From contig CAJUIP010000036.1 of the NCBI GenBank assembly GCA_910586315.1, forward strand, positions 1 to 35,210: a DNA stretch of 35,210 bases, given 5' to 3'. Under the pieces are notes generated by a model. The model saw only the letters and a list, made by a program, of their open reading frames with translations, was not told the origin of the DNA and made no database searches. Origin of the DNA: an uncultured Lachnospiraceae bacterium. GTDB lineage: Bacteria > Bacillota > Clostridia > Lachnospirales > Lachnospiraceae. This document shows, piece after piece, positions 14,067-23,023 of this stretch; the stretch's first letter is position 1; every line of letters starts with the position of its first letter. Both the position numbers and the translations under genes were made by a program.

Positions 14067-15743
14067 TTGAAGAACACGAAAAAAGAGAATAAAGACTGCA
14101 AGGTTAAGATTATCCCGTTGGGAGGCTTAGAGCAGATCGGAATGAATATGACTGCCATCGAATATGAGGACAGTATTATTGTCATGGACTGCGGGCTGGC
14201 TTTTCCCAGCGATGATATGCTGGGCATTGACCTGGTAATTCCGGACGTGACGTACCTTGCCAGTCACATGGATAAAGTGAAGGGATTTGTGATTACCCAT
14301 GGACATGAAGACCATATCGGGGCCCTTCCCTATGTCCTGAAAACGATCAATGCCCCGGTCTATGGCACGAAGCTGACCATGGGCCTCATTGACCATAAAT
14401 TAAAAGAAAACAATATGTTAAAGACGGTGAAGCGGAAAGTGGTAAAGCACGGCCAGTCCATCAATCTGGGATGCTTCCGCGTGGAATTCATTAAAATGAA
14501 CCACAGCATTGAGGATGCGGCGGCTTTGGCAGTCTTTACTCCTGCCGGAATTATTTTAAATACCGGAGATTTTAAGATTGATTATACCCCGGTATTCGGC
14601 GATGTGACGGATTTACAGCGGCTGGCGGAGCTTGGGAAGAAGGGGGTTCTGGCCCTTTTGTGTGATTCCACCAATGCCACAAGGAAGGGCTTTACGATGT
14701 CGGAGCGGACCGTGGGAAAGACGTTTGATGCCATTTTTGCGGAACATCCTCAGAACCGTATCATTGTGGCAACCTTTGCCTCCAATGTGGACCGGGTGCA
14801 GCAGGTTATTAATTCCGCCTGTAAATATGGCCGCAAGGTGGTGATTGAAGGCCGCAGCATGGTCAATGTCATAGGAACCGCTCAGGAGTTAGGGTACATC
14901 AGTATCCCCGACGGAACTTTAATTGACATTGAGCAGTTAAAGAATTATAAAGAAGAAGATACTGTGCTGATTACCACGGGAAGCCAGGGCGAGTCCATGG
15001 CGGCTCTTTCCAGGATGGCCTCCTCTCTTCACAGAAAGGTATCCATCACTCCTGGTGATGTGGTGGTTTTAAGCTCCACACCCATTCCCGGCAATGAAAA
15101 AGCGGTTTCCAGGGTCATCAATGAGCTGTCCATGAAAGGCGCCAAGGTGATTTCCCAGGATACTCACGTATCCGGGCATGCCTGTCAGGAGGAAATCAAG
15201 CTGATTTATTCCCTGGTACACCCGAAATTTGCCATTCCGATCCACGGTGAATTCCGTCACCGCATAGCGCAGAAGGAACTGGCAGAATCTCTGGGAGTTC
15301 CCAAAGAGAATATTATGATGCTTCATTCCGGCGATGTTTTAGAGATCGGCGAGGAGGGAGCTGAAGTAGTCGAACATGTACAGTCCGGCGGCGTTCTTGT
15401 GGATGGCCTCGGTGTGGGCGATGTGGGGAACATTGTGCTGCGGGACAGGCAGAATCTGGCCCAGAACGGAATTATTATTGTGGTTCTGACTTTGGAAAAG
15501 TATTCCAACCAGCTTCTTTCCGGACCGGACATTGTATCCAGAGGCTTTGTTTACGTGCGGGAGTCGGAGGATTTGATGGAAGAAGCCCAGTCCATTGTGG
15601 ACCAGGCTGTCGCCGACTGTCTGGAGCGTCATGTTACTGACTGGGGAAAGATAAAAAATATTATCCGCGACAGCTTAAGCGACTTTTTGTGGAAGCGGAT
15701 TAAGAGGAACCCGATGATTCTTCCGATCATTATGGAAGTATAA
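14067..15743 (+). CDS. rnj: Ribonuclease J
   Basis: RNase J (558 aa) is the metallo-beta-lactamase/beta-CASP nuclease with 5'-exo and endonuclease activity that dominates RNA decay in Firmicutes. Zinc-binding motif II is GFVITHGHEDHIGALPYVL. Other motifs include KMNHSIEDAAALAVFTPAGI, NTGDFKID, LLCDSTNA, and in the beta-CASP region TTGSQGESMAALSRMA and VSGHACQEE. The C-terminal domain has DGLGVGDVGNIVLRDR and RGFVYVRESEDL. The start is TTG 14067, with GGAGG at 14054-14058 eight bases upstream, a well-supported non-ATG start. Whether it corresponds to J1 or J2 cannot be settled from sequence alone. Confidence 0.95.
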   Translation: MKNTKKENKDCKVKIIPLGGLEQIGMNMTAIEYEDSIIVMDCGLAFPSDDMLGIDLVIPDVTYLASHMDKVKGFVITHGHEDHIGALPYVLKTINAPVYGTKLTMGLIDHKLKENNMLKTVKRKVVKHGQSINLGCFRVEFIKMNHSIEDAAALAVFTPAGIILNTGDFKIDYTPVFGDVTDLQRLAELGKKGVLALLCDSTNATRKGFTMSERTVGKTFDAIFAEHPQNRIIVATFASNVDRVQQVINSACKYGRKVVIEGRSMVNVIGTAQELGYISIPDGTLIDIEQLKNYKEEDTVLITTGSQGESMAALSRMASSLHRKVSITPGDVVVLSSTPIPGNEKAVSRVINELSMKGAKVISQDTHVSGHACQEEIKLIYSLVHPKFAIPIHGEFRHRIAQKELAESLGVPKENIMMLHSGDVLEIGEEGAEVVEHVQSGGVLVDGLGVGDVGNIVLRDRQNLAQNGIIIVVLTLEKYSNQLLSGPDIVSRGFVYVRESEDLMEEAQSIVDQAVADCLERHVTDWGKIKNIIRDSLSDFLWKRIKRNPMILPIIMEV

Positions 15744-15800
15744 GGTACTGTTCGTCCCCGGTCAATTACTTTGCTGACTGACCGGAATTTCCGCAGAAAT

Positions 15801-15867
15801 CCGTTCCGCCCGCCAGGATGATGCATTTGCTGCAAAGTTCGTGAGAATATGCGGGCGCGGGAAAGGA
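15801..15867 (+). repeat. Intergenic repeat, copy 1 (second copy at 18203-18265)
   Basis: Between rnj and the MltG-like gene, the stretch with TGCTGCAAAGT, a variable CGT, GAATATG and GCGGGAAAGGA matches the region after the U32 peptidase gene. Both begin with CCGTTYCGCC and keep the same block order, with differences at the spacers. Both lie upstream of a membrane-protein gene. It may be a repeat family or a shared regulatory leader. Confidence 0.55.
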
Positions 15868-15927
15868 TCATCACATGTGTAATGCCGGGAGCCGCGGACG
15901 GGACTTCCGGACGAATCGAGGGACCAT

Positions 15928-16311
15928 ATGAGCAAAATAACAAAGGAAATTAACAGAATCAGTATTGCAGTCATAAGCATTTCCGGGCGTTTGGCATTCT
16001 ATGCTCTGGTGGCGGTGCTTTTGTATACCGGAGCCAGAAGAGGATATGAATTCGGCCATGGTATTTTCTACTCTCCCGGCATGGAGGCGGAGCCGGGAAC
16101 CGATAAAATGGTGACGCTTTTGGGAAATGAATCTATTTCCGATGTGGGAAAGCTCCTGGAAAACGCGGGATTGATTCGCGATGACCTGGCATTTTCCATT
16201 CAGGCCTGGTGCTATGGATATGAGGTGCAGGAAGGGACTTTCACCCTTAATACTTCTTTAAGTTCCAAGGAGATTATTGGCCGCCTGGGAGAGAAGGCAG
16301 GCGGGAAATAA
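15928..16311 (+). CDS. Short MltG/YceG-like membrane protein without the transglycosylase domain
   Basis: A protein of 127 aa with one N-terminal membrane helix (about 15-40, AVISISGRLAFYALVAVLLYT). It is followed by the LysM-like N-terminal module seen at the start of MltG endolytic transglycosylases: VTLLGNESISDVGKLLENAG, then YEVQEGTFTLNTSLSSKEII. Full MltG is about 350 aa with a catalytic glutamate in the C-terminal domain; that domain is missing and the stop precedes trmR by five bases. Such short forms seem to be a standing feature of this gene order in Lachnospiraceae rather than a recent truncation, but that is from memory. It probably lacks lytic activity. Confidence 0.7.
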   Translation: MSKITKEINRISIAVISISGRLAFYALVAVLLYTGARRGYEFGHGIFYSPGMEAEPGTDKMVTLLGNESISDVGKLLENAGLIRDDLAFSIQAWCYGYEVQEGTFTLNTSLSSKEIIGRLGEKAGGK

Positions 16312-16316
16312 AGGTC

Positions 16317-16970
16317 ATGATTACGGATGAGAGAATTACCGCTTATATCAATTCCCTGGACTCCGGGGACGGAGCGCTCTGCGATGAAATAGCCAGGGAG
16401 GCAGAAAAATCCCATGTACCTGTGATCCGCAGGGAGACGGCCGCCCTTTTAAAAACCATGGTGGCTTTAAAAAAACCGGAGCGGATTCTGGAGGTGGGAA
16501 CAGCCGTGGGTTACTCCGCCCTTTTAATGGCCCGGGTCATGCCGGGAAGTGCTCATATTACTACTATAGAAAAATTTGAGAAGAGAATCCCCGCCGCCAG
16601 AAGGAATTTTAAGCGCGCGGGGATGGAAAAAACCATTACGCTGCTGGAGGGAGACGCCGGGGAAATCCTTGCGGGCCTTTCCGGCACCTTTGATTTTATT
16701 TTTATGGATGCCGCCAAGGGCCAGTATGTCCACTGGCTGCCGGATGTCATACGGCTTCTGGCTCCCGGCGGACTTCTGATGTCAGACAATGTGCTTCAGG
16801 ACGGTACTATTGTGGAGTCCCGGTATGCGGTGGAGCGGCGGGACAGGACCATCCATGTACGAATGCGGGAATATCTGTACCTTCTGACTCACATGGAAAA
16901 TCTGGAGACCTCCATTCTCCCCATTGGGGATGGGGTGGCCTTAAGCGTTTTAAAAGAGGGGAACGTATGA
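16317..16970 (+). CDS. trmR: O-methyltransferase, probable tRNA 5-hydroxyuridine methyltransferase TrmR
   Basis: A class I SAM-dependent O-methyltransferase (217 aa). Motif I is ILEVGTAVGYSALLMARVM. The following acid lies in ITTIEKFEKR, the metal/catalytic region is FDFIFMDAAKGQYVHWLPDV, and LLAPGGLLMSDNVLQDG completes the fold. Bacillus YrrM (TrmR) methylates ho5U34 of tRNA to mo5U and is encoded beside U32 peptidase-like hydroxylation genes. The same pairing occurs here: the U32 gene starts inside this gene's stop codon (four-base overlap). That context supports TrmR over a catechol-type enzyme. Start ATG 16317 lies five bases after the previous stop. Confidence 0.85.
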   Translation: MITDERITAYINSLDSGDGALCDEIAREAEKSHVPVIRRETAALLKTMVALKKPERILEVGTAVGYSALLMARVMPGSAHITTIEKFEKRIPAARRNFKRAGMEKTITLLEGDAGEILAGLSGTFDFIFMDAAKGQYVHWLPDVIRLLAPGGLLMSDNVLQDGTIVESRYAVERRDRTIHVRMREYLYLLTHMENLETSILPIGDGVALSVLKEGNV

Positions 16971-18202
16971 TGAGAAAAACAGAGCTTTTGATTCCGGCCG
17001 GAAGTCTGGACGTGTTAAAAACCGCGGTGATATATGGTGCGGATGCCGTATATCTGGGAGGGGAAGCCTTTGGACTCAGGGCCAAGGCCAAAAATTTTAC
17101 AAACGAGGAAATCAAAGAGGGAATTGCCTTCGCCCATGCCCGCGGCGTAAAGGTATACATTACAGCCAATATTCTGGCTCACAACGAGGACCTTACCGGT
17201 GTGGAGGCATACTTTAACGAGCTTAAGGAAATCCGTCCGGATGCGCTGATTATTTCAGATCCGGGGGTTTTTGCCATCGCAAAGAGGGTGGTTCCGGATA
17301 TGGAAATTCACATCAGCACCCAGGCCAACAACACAAATTATGGGACCTATCTGTTCTGGCATCAGCTGGGGGCCAGGCGCGTGGTGTCTGCGAGAGAGTT
17401 ATCTTTAAAGGAAATCCGGGAGATTCGGGACCATATCCCGGAGGATATGGAAATCGAGAGCTTTATCCATGGGGCCATGTGCATTTCTTACTCAGGCCGG
17501 TGCCTGTTAAGCAATTATTTCACCGGACGGGACGCCAACCAGGGCGCCTGCACGCACCCCTGCCGCTGGAAATATTCGGTGGTGGAGGAAACCAGGCCCG
17601 GCGAGTACATGCCGGTGTATGAAAACGAGAGGGGAACTTTTATTTTCAATTCCAAAGATCTTTGCATGATTGAGCATGTGCCTGAAATGATGGAGGCAGG
17701 AATTGACAGCTTTAAAGTTGAGGGGCGCATGAAGACTGCCCTTTATGTGGCAACGGTGGCCAGAACCTACCGAAAGGCCATAAACGATTACCTGGAAAGC
17801 CCGGAAAAATACCGCGCCAATATGGAATGGTATAAAGAAGAGATTGGAAAGTGCACGTATCGCGAGTTTACCACAGGCTTTTATTTCGGAAAGCCGGACA
17901 GCGATACCCAGATTTATGAGAACAGCACGTATGTGAAGAATTATGTGTATCTGGGAACTGTTGGAGAAAAAGACATCAGAGGCTTTGCGAGGATTGAACA
18001 GAAAAATAAGTTCTCCGTGGGGGAAGTCATTGAGATTATGAAGCCGGACGGACGGAATATTTTCGCCCCTGTGAGGGCAATGTATACAGAAGAAGGAGAA
18101 CCTGTGGACAACGCTCCTCATCCCAGGCAGGTACTTTATCTGGATTTGGGAGGAGAAGCAGAGCAGTATGACATCCTCCGGAAGAAAGAAGAGGAAGCGT
18201 AA
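16967..18202 (+). CDS. U32 family peptidase-like tRNA hydroxylation protein (TrhP-type)
   Basis: A 411-aa protein of peptidase family U32. Members such as TrhP (Escherichia coli) and YrrN/YrrO (Bacillus) are needed for prephenate-dependent 5-hydroxylation of U34 in tRNA. Family features are ELLIPAGSLDVLKTAVIYGA, ADAVYLGGEAFGLRAKAKNF, the U32 signature ESFIHGAMCISYSGRCLLSN, and then ACTHPCRWKY with conserved cysteines. It overlaps trmR by four bases, so hydroxylation and methylation of the same wobble base are probably translated together. Two in-frame ATGs (16967 and 16970) are possible starts. Confidence 0.9.
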   Translation: MMRKTELLIPAGSLDVLKTAVIYGADAVYLGGEAFGLRAKAKNFTNEEIKEGIAFAHARGVKVYITANILAHNEDLTGVEAYFNELKEIRPDALIISDPGVFAIAKRVVPDMEIHISTQANNTNYGTYLFWHQLGARRVVSARELSLKEIREIRDHIPEDMEIESFIHGAMCISYSGRCLLSNYFTGRDANQGACTHPCRWKYSVVEETRPGEYMPVYENERGTFIFNSKDLCMIEHVPEMMEAGIDSFKVEGRMKTALYVATVARTYRKAINDYLESPEKYRANMEWYKEEIGKCTYREFTTGFYFGKPDSDTQIYENSTYVKNYVYLGTVGEKDIRGFARIEQKNKFSVGEVIEIMKPDGRNIFAPVRAMYTEEGEPVDNAPHPRQVLYLDLGGEAEQYDILRKKEEEA

Positions 18203-18265
18203 CCGTTTCGCCTGGTATTTTGCACCTGCTGCAAAGTCCGTACGAATATGAAGAGGCGGGAAAGG
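18203..18265 (+). repeat. Intergenic repeat, copy 2
   Basis: CCGTTTCGCC, then TGCACCTGCTGCAAAGTCCG, GAATATG and GGCGGGAAAGGA. The blocks match 15801-15867 in order. It fills the gap before the YdcF-family gene and ends in what serves as that gene's ribosome binding region (AAAGGAGATGG). Confidence 0.55.
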
Positions 18266-18275
18266 AGATGGAGCC

Positions 18276-19097
18276 ATGGCATTTTTGTTGGGAGTTTTCA
18301 GCGTTTTTTGTCTAGTTTATTATGGAGTGATTGCGGCTTATGCCGGCGTGGAGACATCTTTTTCTGCAATCTGGCTGGTTTTGTCTTTTTTTCTGGCCCT
18401 GGGCTCTGTGCTGCTCCACTTTTACGGCAGGTTTAAAGACAGGGTTCCCATCCGGCTGGAAGTGACCGTGGTGACCATCGTGGCCGCATTTTTTGCTGTA
18501 TTTGTGATTGTGGAAACGGCCATGGGCCTCAATTTCTTTTCTCTGAAAAAGCAGAGCGCCGATTATGTGATCGTGCTGGGCGCTCAGGTGAAAGGGAGGG
18601 CTTTAAGCAGGTCTTTGGAATATCGTTTAGAAAAGGCTCTGGAGTATGCCCGGGTGCATTCCAACACGGTCTTTGTCCTTTCAGGAGGAAAGGGGCCGGG
18701 AGAAGATGTATCTGAGGCCAGGGCCATGTATGAATACATGCTGGACCATGGAGTGCCGGATTACCAGATGATTCTGGAGGAAAATTCCCACAGTACATAT
18801 GAGAATCTGGTGTACAGCAAGATGCTTATTGATGAGAGGGAAAGCGGGAGGAGGGCCATGATACGAAAGGTCATGGCGGATGCCGGATACCTGGTGCCGC
18901 CCGATGAGGAAATGACGATCCGGGTGGGAATTGTCACAAGCAATTTCCATGTGCTTCGGGCGAAGGGAATCGCAAAAAAGATTGGTATTTCCGATATAAG
19001 CGGCATCGCATCCAAATCGGATCCGGTTTTATTTCTGCATTTTTGCATCAGGGAATGCTTTGCCATTTTAAAAGATAAATTTGTGGGAAATATGTAA
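18276..19097 (+). CDS. YdcF/SanA family (DUF218) membrane protein
   Basis: A 273-aa protein with three predicted N-terminal membrane helices (about 3-25, 30-50 and 62-88). A DUF218 domain follows: the core SADYVIVLGAQVKGRALSRS, VFVLSGGKGPGEDVSEA, then LEENSHSTYENLVYS and VGIVTSNFHVLRA. These polar motifs are typical of YdcF/SanA/ElyC proteins, some of which affect envelope integrity or vancomycin tolerance. The precise reaction is unknown. The start ATG 18276 has AAAGGAG about ten bases upstream. A 50-base gap separates it from the M16C protease gene, so co-transcription is possible. Confidence 0.85.
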   Translation: MAFLLGVFSVFCLVYYGVIAAYAGVETSFSAIWLVLSFFLALGSVLLHFYGRFKDRVPIRLEVTVVTIVAAFFAVFVIVETAMGLNFFSLKKQSADYVIVLGAQVKGRALSRSLEYRLEKALEYARVHSNTVFVLSGGKGPGEDVSEARAMYEYMLDHGVPDYQMILEENSHSTYENLVYSKMLIDERESGRRAMIRKVMADAGYLVPPDEEMTIRVGIVTSNFHVLRAKGIAKKIGISDISGIASKSDPVLFLHFCIRECFAILKDKFVGNM

Positions 19098-19146
19098 GAT
19101 ATACGGGACAGTTACGTAAAATTCGGATGGAAAGGAATGGAAAAGT

Positions 19147-22086
19147 ATGCAGAGCCAGTATGAAAAAATAAAGAATCTTTCAGCCTACCGTGTTTTAGAG
19201 GACCGGGAAATTAAGGAGCTTCATTCGGAGGGGCTCATTCTGGAGCACAAAAAGACGAAAGCCAAACTCTTTCTTATGAGCAACGAGGATGAGAATAAAG
19301 TATTTTTTATCGGTTTTCGGACTCCTCCCGCGGACAGTACGGGGGTTTCGCATATTTTAGAGCACAGTGTACTCTGCGGCTCAGAAAAATTTCCGGTGAA
19401 GGACCCCTTTGTGGAGCTGGTGAAGGGCTCTCTCAATACGTTTTTAAACGCCATGACGTATCCGGACAAGACGGTATATCCGATTGCAAGCTGCAATGAC
19501 AAGGACTTTCAGAATCTGATGGACGTATACATGGATGCAGTTTTAAATCCCAATATTGGAAAAGAGAAGAAAATTTTCATGCAGGAAGGCTGGCATTATG
19601 AGCTGGAGGAGCCGGACGGAGAGCTTACTTATAACGGCGTGGTGTATAATGAGATGAAGGGAGTCTTTTCTTCTCCGGAAAGCGTCCTGGACCAGTATAC
19701 GAGGGCATGTATGTTTCCGGACACCTGCTATGGCTTTGAATCCGGCGGCGACCCGGATGAAATCGTGAAACTGAGCTATGAAGCGTATCTGAAGTTTTAT
19801 AAAAAGTATTACCATCCCTCCAACAGTTACATTTACCTGTACGGTGATATGGACATGGAGGAAAAGCTTTCCTGGCTGGATGAGGAGTATCTTGGAAAGT
19901 ATGAATATTCGGAAGTGGACTCTGAGATCTCGCTTCAGAAGGCCTTTAAGGAGCCGGTAGAGAAGGAAATTTTTTATTCTGTGTCAGAGACAGAGGACAC
20001 GGAGAACGCCGCGTACCTTTCCGTCAATACACGGGCCGGAAACGAGCTTTCGCCCAAAGAGTATATTGCCTTTCAGGTGCTGGAATATGTGCTTTTGGAT
20101 GCGCCGGGAGCGCCTTTAAAGAAAGAGCTTCTGGATGCGGGAATCGGCGACGATATTATGGGCGGATACGAGAACGGAATTTTACAGCCTTATTTTTCCG
20201 TCATCGCAAAGAATGCCAGAAAGGACCAGAAGGAGGAATTTCTGGCTGTGGTAAAGAAGACCCTGGAGAAGCTTTCACGGGAGGGTCTTAATAAGAGAAG
20301 CGTTCTGGCGGGAATCAATTATTATGAATTCCAGTACCGGGAGGCGGATTTCGGCGCTGCGCCCAAAGGGCTTATGTATGGGCTTCAATGTCTGGACAGC
20401 TGGCTTTACGGCGGCGACCCCATGATGCATCTGGAATATGAGGAAACGTTTGCGGCCTTAAAAAAGGGGGCCGGGGAAGGGTATTTTGAGAAGCTGATTT
20501 CCAGATACCTTCTGAATAATCCCCATGAGGCCGTAGTGACAGCAGTCCCGTATAAGAACCTGACGGCAAAGCTGGAGGCGGAAACGGCAGAACGGTTAAG
20601 GAAATTAAAGGAAAGCCTTTCCGCAGAAGAAATTGAGGAGCTTGTACGGCAGACAAGGGAGCTTAAAGAGTACCAGGATACCCCGTCTTTGAAGGAAGAT
20701 CTGGAAAAGATCCCCATGCTTTCTCGGGAGGATATCGGAAGGGAGCCGGCAAAGCTGATTTTTGAGGAAACGAGGGTGGACAGTATTCCGGTAATCCGCC
20801 ATGAGATGTTCACATCGGGCATCGGGTATTTAAAAGTGCTGTTTAACACGAACCGGGTGCCCATGGAAGACCTGCCTTATGTGGGGCTTTTGAAGTCTGT
20901 TCTGGGCTATGTGGATACGGCCCGTCATTCCTACGGAGATCTGAGCAGCGAAATTTTCTTAAACAGCGGCGGCGTGACCTTTTTGGTGACTTCCTATCCG
21001 GATTTAAAGAATGGCGGTTTTACAGGTGTTTTTGCGGCCAGTGTCCGGGTGCTTTATGAAAAGCTGGATTTCGGTTTCGGAATCCTGGGGGAGATTTTTT
21101 CAGAATCCATCCTGGAGGATGAAAAGCGTCTGAAGGAAATTTTAAATGAGGCGAAGTCCAAGGGACAGATGAAACTCATGGGCTCCGGCCATACGGCGGC
21201 GGTGGCCAGGGCCACATCGTATTTCTCTGACACCTCTTATTTTAATGATTTGACAGGAGGAATCGGATTTTACCAGTGTCTGGAAAGCTGGGCGAAGGAT
21301 TTTGACACGAAGAAGCAGGAGATCATGGACGGCTTAAAGCGCGTGGTAAAACTTCTGCTCACAAAAGAGAATATGACGGTCAGCTATACGGCCGATGAGG
21401 AGGGCTTTGCCTTTCTTCCGGCGGCCATGGAAAAATTAACAGAGAAGCTTCCGGCAGGAGACGGAAGGACGTTCGCGTTTTCGGCTCCGAAAGGGAACCG
21501 GAATGAGGGCTTTACTTCTTCTTCTAAAGTCAATTACGTGGCGCGCTGCGGCACCTTTACGGGAAGCCGCTATTCCTATACGGGGGCTCTCCGGATTTTA
21601 AAGGTGATGCTCAGTTATGATTATCTTTGGCTTAACATTCGTGTAAAAGGCGGGGCCTATGGCTGCATGAGCGGCATTGGACGGTCCGGGGAAGGATATT
21701 TTGTGTCTTACCGGGATCCCAATGTGAAGGAGAGCGATGAGATCTATATGGGAATACCGGAATATCTGGAAGCTTTTGACGCGGATGAGAGAGATATGAC
21801 GAAATATGTGATCGGAACCATCAGCGATCTGGATACTCCCCTGACGCCGTCCTTAAAGGGCGCAAGGAGCCTTTCGGCCTGGTATTCCGGCGTGACGGAC
21901 AAAATGCTTAAGATGGAGCGGGAGCAGATTCTTTCTGTGACCGTGGAAGATATCCGAAAGCTTTCCGGCATCGTGCGGGAGATTCTAAATACAGGCGCGG
22001 TCTGTGTCGTCGGAAATGGAGAAAAGATCAAAGCCGATGGCGCCATGTTCGGGGAAATAAAGCCCTTATACAATGGGGTGTCATAA
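19147..22086 (+). CDS. M16C (insulinase/PreP-like) zinc metalloprotease
   Basis: A large peptidase of 979 aa related to presequence protease/Cym1 (M16C). The inverted zinc motif HxxEH is H69-I-L-E72-H73 in STGVSHILEHSVLCGSE, and the distal zinc ligand is probably E169 in VVYNEMKG. Four M16-type domains fit the length; the second half has RVKGGAYGCMSGIGRSGEG, the usual substrate-chamber motif RxxGGAYG. There is no signal peptide, so it is expected to be cytoplasmic and to degrade small peptides. The start ATG 19147 has GGAAAGGAATGG upstream. The end of the frame overlaps sequence just before era, whose true start is downstream. Confidence 0.93.
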   Translation: MQSQYEKIKNLSAYRVLEDREIKELHSEGLILEHKKTKAKLFLMSNEDENKVFFIGFRTPPADSTGVSHILEHSVLCGSEKFPVKDPFVELVKGSLNTFLNAMTYPDKTVYPIASCNDKDFQNLMDVYMDAVLNPNIGKEKKIFMQEGWHYELEEPDGELTYNGVVYNEMKGVFSSPESVLDQYTRACMFPDTCYGFESGGDPDEIVKLSYEAYLKFYKKYYHPSNSYIYLYGDMDMEEKLSWLDEEYLGKYEYSEVDSEISLQKAFKEPVEKEIFYSVSETEDTENAAYLSVNTRAGNELSPKEYIAFQVLEYVLLDAPGAPLKKELLDAGIGDDIMGGYENGILQPYFSVIAKNARKDQKEEFLAVVKKTLEKLSREGLNKRSVLAGINYYEFQYREADFGAAPKGLMYGLQCLDSWLYGGDPMMHLEYEETFAALKKGAGEGYFEKLISRYLLNNPHEAVVTAVPYKNLTAKLEAETAERLRKLKESLSAEEIEELVRQTRELKEYQDTPSLKEDLEKIPMLSREDIGREPAKLIFEETRVDSIPVIRHEMFTSGIGYLKVLFNTNRVPMEDLPYVGLLKSVLGYVDTARHSYGDLSSEIFLNSGGVTFLVTSYPDLKNGGFTGVFAASVRVLYEKLDFGFGILGEIFSESILEDEKRLKEILNEAKSKGQMKLMGSGHTAAVARATSYFSDTSYFNDLTGGIGFYQCLESWAKDFDTKKQEIMDGLKRVVKLLLTKENMTVSYTADEEGFAFLPAAMEKLTEKLPAGDGRTFAFSAPKGNRNEGFTSSSKVNYVARCGTFTGSRYSYTGALRILKVMLSYDYLWLNIRVKGGAYGCMSGIGRSGEGYFVSYRDPNVKESDEIYMGIPEYLEAFDADERDMTKYVIGTISDLDTPLTPSLKGARSLSAWYSGVTDKMLKMEREQILSVTVEDIRKLSGIVREILNTGAVCVVGNGEKIKADGAMFGEIKPLYNGVS

Positions 22087-22114
22087 AGGGACAGGTTTCG
22101 TTTCGGAGGAGAGA

Positions 22115-23017
22115 ATGAGTAAAAAATACAAATCAGGTTTTGTGACCCTGATTGGACGGCCCAATGTGGGGAAATCCACGCTGATGAACCATTTAATCGG
22201 TCAGAAGATTGCGATCACATCAGAAAAGCCCCAGACAACAAGAAACAGAATTCAGACGGTTTACACCGACGACCGGGGACAGATTATTTTCTTGGATACG
22301 CCGGGAATCCATAAGGCAAAAAACAAGCTGGGGGAATATATGGTCAGCGTGGCCGAGCATACCTTAAAGGAGGTGGATGTGATTCTCTGGCTGGTGGAGC
22401 CGGGAACCTATATCGGGGCCGGGGAGCAGTATATTTTAAAGACGCTTTCCCGGGTGAAAACTCCGGTGATTCTTGTTATCAATAAGATTGACACAGTAAA
22501 AAAGGAAGAAATTTTAAAGACCATCACGGCCTATAAGGATGTGTACCGCTTTAAGGAAATAATTCCGGTTTCGGCCATGAAAAAGACAAACACCGATACC
22601 CTGCTCCACACCTTATTCCAATGTCTGCCGGAAGGGCCGCAGTATTACGATGAGGATACCGTCACAGACCAGCCCATGCGCCAGATCGCCGCGGAACTGA
22701 TAAGGGAAAAGGCGCTCAGGATGATGCGCGATGAAATTCCCCATGGAATTGCTGTGGTGATCGAGAAAATGACAGAGCGGGATAATGGAATCTTCGATAT
22801 TGACGCTTCTATTGTCTGTGAGAGAGAGTCTCATAAGGGGATGGTAATCGGCAAGGGCGGGGCCATGCTTAAAAGGATCGGTACGGCCGCCAGGATAGAG
22901 ATTGAAAATCTTATGGATGCGAAGGTGAATTTAAAGCTCTGGGTGAAGGTCCGCAAGGACTGGCGTGACAGTGAGCTTTATATGAAAAATTACGGATACA
23001 ACGCAAAGGACATTTAG
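22115..23017 (+). CDS. era: GTPase Era
   Basis: Era (300 aa) is an essential GTPase that binds the 3' end of 16S rRNA during 30S assembly. The G motifs are GRPNVGKST (G1), a Thr in switch I within EKPQTTRNRIQTVYT, DTPGIH (G3), NKID (G4) and SAM (G5). The C-terminal KH domain contains SHKGMVIGKGGAMLKRIGTAAR. The frame is open from 22073 inside the protease gene, but ATG 22115 with GGAGG five bases upstream gives the family start MSKKYKSGFVTLIGRPNVGK. It is six bases upstream of recO and forms an era-recO pair common in Firmicutes. Confidence 0.97.
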   Translation: MSKKYKSGFVTLIGRPNVGKSTLMNHLIGQKIAITSEKPQTTRNRIQTVYTDDRGQIIFLDTPGIHKAKNKLGEYMVSVAEHTLKEVDVILWLVEPGTYIGAGEQYILKTLSRVKTPVILVINKIDTVKKEEILKTITAYKDVYRFKEIIPVSAMKKTNTDTLLHTLFQCLPEGPQYYDEDTVTDQPMRQIAAELIREKALRMMRDEIPHGIAVVIEKMTERDNGIFDIDASIVCERESHKGMVIGKGGAMLKRIGTAARIEIENLMDAKVNLKLWVKVRKDWRDSELYMKNYGYNAKDI

Positions 23018-23023
23018 GAGAGC

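Noticed and set aside
17507..18277. 256-codon minus-strand frame over the U32 peptidase gene
   Set aside because: Long but antisense to a well-supported gene; the translation has no recognisable domain and no upstream ribosome binding site.
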